64,000 bases of DNA from Cunninghamia lanceolata. Its lineage: Eukaryota > Streptophyta > Pinopsida > Cupressales > Cupressaceae. Location: the NCBI GenBank assembly GCA_027924645.1, contig BSBN01001198.1:1116001-1180000 (forward strand), in the 5' to 3' direction. Below the pieces are notes generated by a model. It saw only the letters and a list, made by a program, of their open reading frames with translations, made no database searches and was not told where the DNA came from. Both the position numbers and the translations under genes were made by a program. Positions 60,401-64,000 of this stretch are shown piece by piece (position 1 is the first letter of the stretch; each line of letters opens with the position of its first letter).

Positions 60401-61868
60401 AAAGGATCATTATTATGATGTAATTTTTGTGAGATGTTTTTTCCTTGCATAAGTGTGTGTATTCATTGGTTATTATTTTATGCTTTGGCTATCTTGTGTT
60501 TAATATGTTTGATGTGTGCCTAATTGCATACAATATAGGTGTGGTGAGAAAATATGGAGATATTCACATGGGTATGTGTGTGTGTGTCTGTTTTAACCAT
60601 CTTACTCCATTGGGGTAGTTAGATGTGACTTTTGTTATATCTATTCAACCAAGAAAATTAAATCACATTCAATTCAAGAACCCCTTATGCAAAACTAGTA
60701 TATTCAATTCAAGAACCCCTTATGCAAAACTAGTAGTGTAATCTAAGTGCTTATATTTTATCACAACATACATAGATGTATTTCATATGCATTGAAATGA
60801 ACTTTATGCTTGCATGAAATGTTTTAAATCACTTAGAAAGTGAAGGGGTTAGATTAGGAAAAAAGGCAAATTTAGGTGCTTTGTAAAAGTCAAATTTTTA
60901 ATATTAGATATGATTTGAAAGCATATAGGATTGTTTACGTGTCTCTATATCAAGATATTTTCATTACTTTAAATTAAATAAGATTTGATTTGGTTTGAAA
61001 ACCTTTACCCATGTGGGTGCAAATAGATATTTGTGAAATTAGGATTTTTTTTTTAAGTTGGACATTTATCTCCTCAAATATCGTATTGACCTTTGACCAT
61101 GGTTGGGAACATTGTATACTTGGAAATAATTTATTAGTAAGGATTGAGGAAGAGTTAGGTGGCATCTTTTAAATATTAGATAAGGTTAATTTTATAGTTT
61201 CCATATTCTTGAGAGGCATTTTTCTTTCTAGATTTATCAATTTTTGGGATTGGAAGAGATCTGTGAGAATATTTTTAAAACCTTAAGAGTGTCTTTTTGA
61301 GCTTTTGGAGTGTAACGTCGAAAAATGCATACCCTTTCAATTTCACGCTATGTTTTGCACTCATTTTGGTGTTCGCTCCCCTAGTATATTTTTAGGATCA
61401 CTTTGACCTTGCCTTATCCTTTTTTTCCCAACCCACACATGTGTGTTTGTGTTGTGTTCTAGCCTCTGTGTTTATTTTTGTTAAATTCTATTTTAGTACC
61501 TTGATTCTCTCACCATCCTAAGGTATTTTGTTAGATTAGGAAATAAAAAACACTTGGACACTAGTGCTTAGCGTAGATGTCTATGCATCGTGCTAGCATC
61601 CCAAGCCTATGTGGTGCTAATTGGCTATTTATTGGGCATTACTAGTCACCTTCTATGATGTGATTGATTCGTTGTAATGCCTTTTTGATTCGAAAAAACC
61701 TTCTTTGACTTGCCCTCTCTTTTTCCCTCTCATTCCTTCATTTTCAAAGAGTTTTCTTTACAACCTTGGGCAATTGTTTCAAACTCTCCTTAGGCTCTCC
61801 TTCTGCAACTTGAAAAATCTATGAAGTTATTGGTTTTATTATGCTCACAAGAAACTCTATATCTTGCA
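57443..61868 (+). repeat. Giant LTR copy B, second segment
   Basis: Matches copy A from about 36876 onward, across the site of element A (empty here at about 58613), to 44559. Non-coding. Contains a 34 bp tandem duplication at 60667-60735 not present in copy A. Homology ends at 61868. Confidence 0.85.
60667..60735. repeat. Tandem duplication, 35 bp period
   Basis: 60667-60700 is repeated at 60702-60735 without change; copy A has a single unit near 43395-43425. Confidence 0.95.
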
Positions 61869-63266
61869 TTGGATGGGTAGGATTGAAAGCTAATTTGACT
61901 TTTCGGATAAGGCTAAGGACAAAATAGGAAATTAATTAAATAATAGTATTTGAGGTAAAGATATTGTGTTATTGAATTATCTTTTATGTTATTTCCTCTT
62001 ATCATTTTATTGTCTTCAACTCTATTTAATAAGGGTTAGACAACATACATAACCATACAGGCTCTTCTATCCAGTATAGGATAGGTAACATATTTAGAGA
62101 TATGATCTTATAAGGATAGGAAATTCTAAGTGTGCTTTGATCAAAGACTTGGACTCTTTTGAGACCAATTCAAGTCCATGAGTCACTCATTAAAAGACCA
62201 CAGTATGCCCATAATACCATATCAAGGACTCTTGTACCTCTCCTCATTTTTCAACCTACTCGCTAGGTACAAGTAATCCACCTTAGGTATTCTTCTAAGT
62301 ATCAGTGTCAATCATATTTTATCTTAGTTACTCTCTTAGATTCAGGACCTACTTAAGCTTAAGAGTAGATCCTCACAATGTCCTTTGTGTCTGTGTGCTA
62401 GGAACATCATTCATCACACTACCTACATACCCTATATCAATAGGATCAAGGTGCATGAGAATTGGGTGTATGTAAATATGTAGTTCTATTTAATTCTATG
62501 TTTTATGTAACTGTTCAAGTGGGTACCCAACCCTTTCTAGGGCCCAGTTTCCCTAGATTGTTCTTCATCGACTGCCACCCACTCAGGTGAAACAAGGATG
62601 GAATCCTATAAAGAAAATAGACTACTTTGCAAAAACACTCTAAGTTTGTGTTTGACATTAAGCTTTGATTAGGTGAAGATTTCCATGTTTACCTAGATTG
62701 TGCATTTTGTCCGAGGGATATTTCTCGTCAATCAAACTTAATTAGTTTTAGTTTTCCTTATTTCTTCCTAGCGATTTAAATGGATGATGCCACACATGTT
62801 GTTGTTGTAACTATGTTAGGTCATAGATGCAGTAGTTCAACCATGATGGATTTACCCGTAAATGTGAACCAGAGGCATTGCAAATATCAAATATTGTGAA
62901 AGCTTGATGCTTTTGGGTATTCGGTGTATCATAGTTGGAAAACTTGACTTGCCAAAAAAATCGCCAAGCCCAAATTGGTGAGTAAAAAAAAACTCGCCGA
63001 AAACTCAGAAAAAAACTTGAGAACTTTAAAAATTGCTTAAATTTCATTAGAAACACATTCTTTTTGCAAAATTCAATGACAAGATGAATCCAATGAGTAC
63101 AAAAGTGTTTTCTATTAAATTTGATTGACTTTAATGCAAATTGATTACAAAATCATATTCTCATGGAAAATCTTGATGGATGAAAACCTGATAGTCTGAT
63201 ACAAATTACAATAGATAGCTGAAAATGAAAATAGTAAAACTAGAAGTAAATAATATATACACCATT
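61869..63266. other. Unassigned DNA right of giant LTR copy B
   Basis: No gene recognised. From 62936 to 63012 it has a cluster of GCC/CTCGCC-type motifs (see findings). It may be a later insertion that displaced the end of LTR copy B beyond the window. Confidence 0.4.
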
Positions 63267-63700
63267 TTATACCTTCCTCTTCCCTAATTTAGTCAAAGCT
63301 AGGGAAGAGGTAGATGCTCTAGTCCTGCGAGTACGTGGTGCCAGTGGCTCCTCGATTGGCATGGAAGGTTGTGGCTGAGGCTCGACCACCATCCTGGAAA
63401 TATCTGGCTCTAGCATTGACTCATCATCATCCTCATGAATGTCCTCCAACCCTACATCTCTTGTTGCACCCATATCCTCCATTGCCTATCTCTCAAAATC
63501 AAGAATCTCGTCCGTGGTAAGAAATGGAGGCTGCTCATCCCGCCCTATCCAATCACTGTAAGGATCTATTTCATCCAAATCAATAGGATCCAATGATCTG
63601 TCCTCTACTTTTTTTGTGTGCAACTGATGTTTCATATTGGGATTCCTATTTTCCATGCCTCAGAATTGCAAAATCATGTCAAATTCCACAACATTTTACT
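63267..63700 (-). pseudogene. hAT-like transposase C-terminal remnant
   Basis: A frame on the minus strand is readable from about 63700 to a stop at 63267, with stops near 63663 and 63486. It has DPIDLDEIDPYSDWI near 63585, an acidic stretch (EDIHEDDDESM) and a basic end RTRRTRASTSSLALTKLGKRKV-like tail (shortened here) before the stop. In plant hAT transposases the dimerisation domain is followed by a PI-D-DD--S-W motif and an acidic then basic tail, which is what I see. The catalytic part is not in the window or is lost to decay; the frame may be a last exon. Family call rests on this tail alone. Confidence 0.5.
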
Positions 63701-64000
63701 AAGGGCTCCTTGTTATTTCACCCTGATGCATGTTCCTGAAACCCTAAATTTGGCAAAGTCTAAAACCCTAAAACCCTAAAAAATTGGTTAAGTTTGAAAT
63801 ATGATGGATCCTCCAAAATCTAGAATCTGCATGTTAAATCCCATGGATCTGGAACCTATCTCAAACATCCTGACAATATATTTCAAAATATTTTAAGTAT
63901 AAGAAATTCAATATACCTAGGGAATTGCAAATTCTAGGTGAGTTTTTTGCTTAGACTCGCCGAGTTTGTGATTTTTTGGAAAAGACTCCCCTAAAAAACT
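63701..64000. other. Right edge with CTCGCCGAG motif
   Basis: No gene. Repeated CCCTAAA-type short runs at 63743-63780 (AAACCCTAAA) and ACTCGCCGAGT at 63955-63965 near the edge. Confidence 0.4.

Larger units (their letters stand above)
28620..61868 (+). mobile_element. Old LTR retrotransposon with giant LTRs, hit by several later insertions
   Basis: Two long, collinear direct repeats emerge once later insertions are removed. Copy A is 28620-28741 + 36071-38035 + 41369-44559; copy B is 46396-47321 + 57443-61868. Net length is about 5.3 kb each. Copy A probably goes on to 45618, where CTAGACA is followed by PBS-like TGGTGAACCGGC (45622), and has a TATAAATA at 44967; copy B would then have lost its last ~1.06 kb at 61868. 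The interior (45619-46395) has only a gag-like N-terminal fragment on the plus strand. The lack of pol makes it non-autonomous or internally deleted. Confidence 0.65.

Noticed and set aside
1..64000. CRISPR array, bacterial operon, tRNA or rRNA genes
   Set aside because: No regularly spaced identical repeats with unique spacers, no cloverleaf with A/B boxes and no rRNA-like stretch were seen; the content is clearly eukaryotic.

Overview
The window looks like intergenic heterochromatin of a plant with a large genome. It is AT-rich, holds no recognisable host gene, and is filled almost end to end with LTR retrotransposons nested inside one another. Element families (Sirevirus-like and Tork-like Copia, gag-only Gypsy-like, LARD-like, hAT remnant), the very long LTRs and heavy decay fit a gymnosperm (conifer/yew type), but that assignment is inference; only 'seed plant with many old LTR elements' is well supported.

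Region 1 (about 421-19823): a pair of ~3.0 kb direct repeats (421-3452 and about 16815-19823) flanks an apparently non-coding interior, as in a LARD. Inside it sits a later 7.5 kb insertion (5365-12892, minus strand) with 1.1 kb LTRs, near-perfect 5 bp target duplication, initiator-Met PBS and AAAGGGGGAGAT polypurine tract. This nested element has a gag-like coiled-coil plus zinc-knuckle ORF but no protease, integrase or reverse transcriptase; instead it carries a ~1,050-codon ORF of a family I do not recognise. Its LTR shares layout, a GCAGTGAGCC minisatellite and a U5 motif with the autonomous Sirevirus-like element at 28742-36065, so it is probably a non-autonomous partner of that lineage. 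This is the most interesting object in the window.

Region 2 (19824-28620): low-complexity AT-rich DNA with an unidentified decayed coding remnant (about 21430-20160, minus), near-perfect foldback hairpins (25521-25654) and a decayed gag-only Gypsy-like ORF with a long acidic tail (26340-28370).

Region 3 (28620-61868): one old element with giant LTRs. LTR copy A is 28620 to 44559 (probably to 45618) and copy B is 46396 to 61868, each split by later insertions; the internal region between them is under 0.8 kb if a PBS-like site at 45622 is right. Copy A was hit by a Sirevirus-like Copia (28742-36065, target duplication CTTTT) and a Tork-like Copia (38036-41363, ATATA). Copy B was hit by a second Tork-like Copia (47322-57437, CACCA/CATCA), whose own right LTR was later split by a ~4 kb segment that may be a solo LTR (53194-57187).

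Region 4 (61869-64000): unassigned DNA plus the C-terminal remnant of a hAT-like transposase (about 63700-63267, minus) between clusters of CTCGCC motifs.

All coding regions have stops or frameshifts; none looks able to move by itself today. Functional statements refer to the families, not to present activity.
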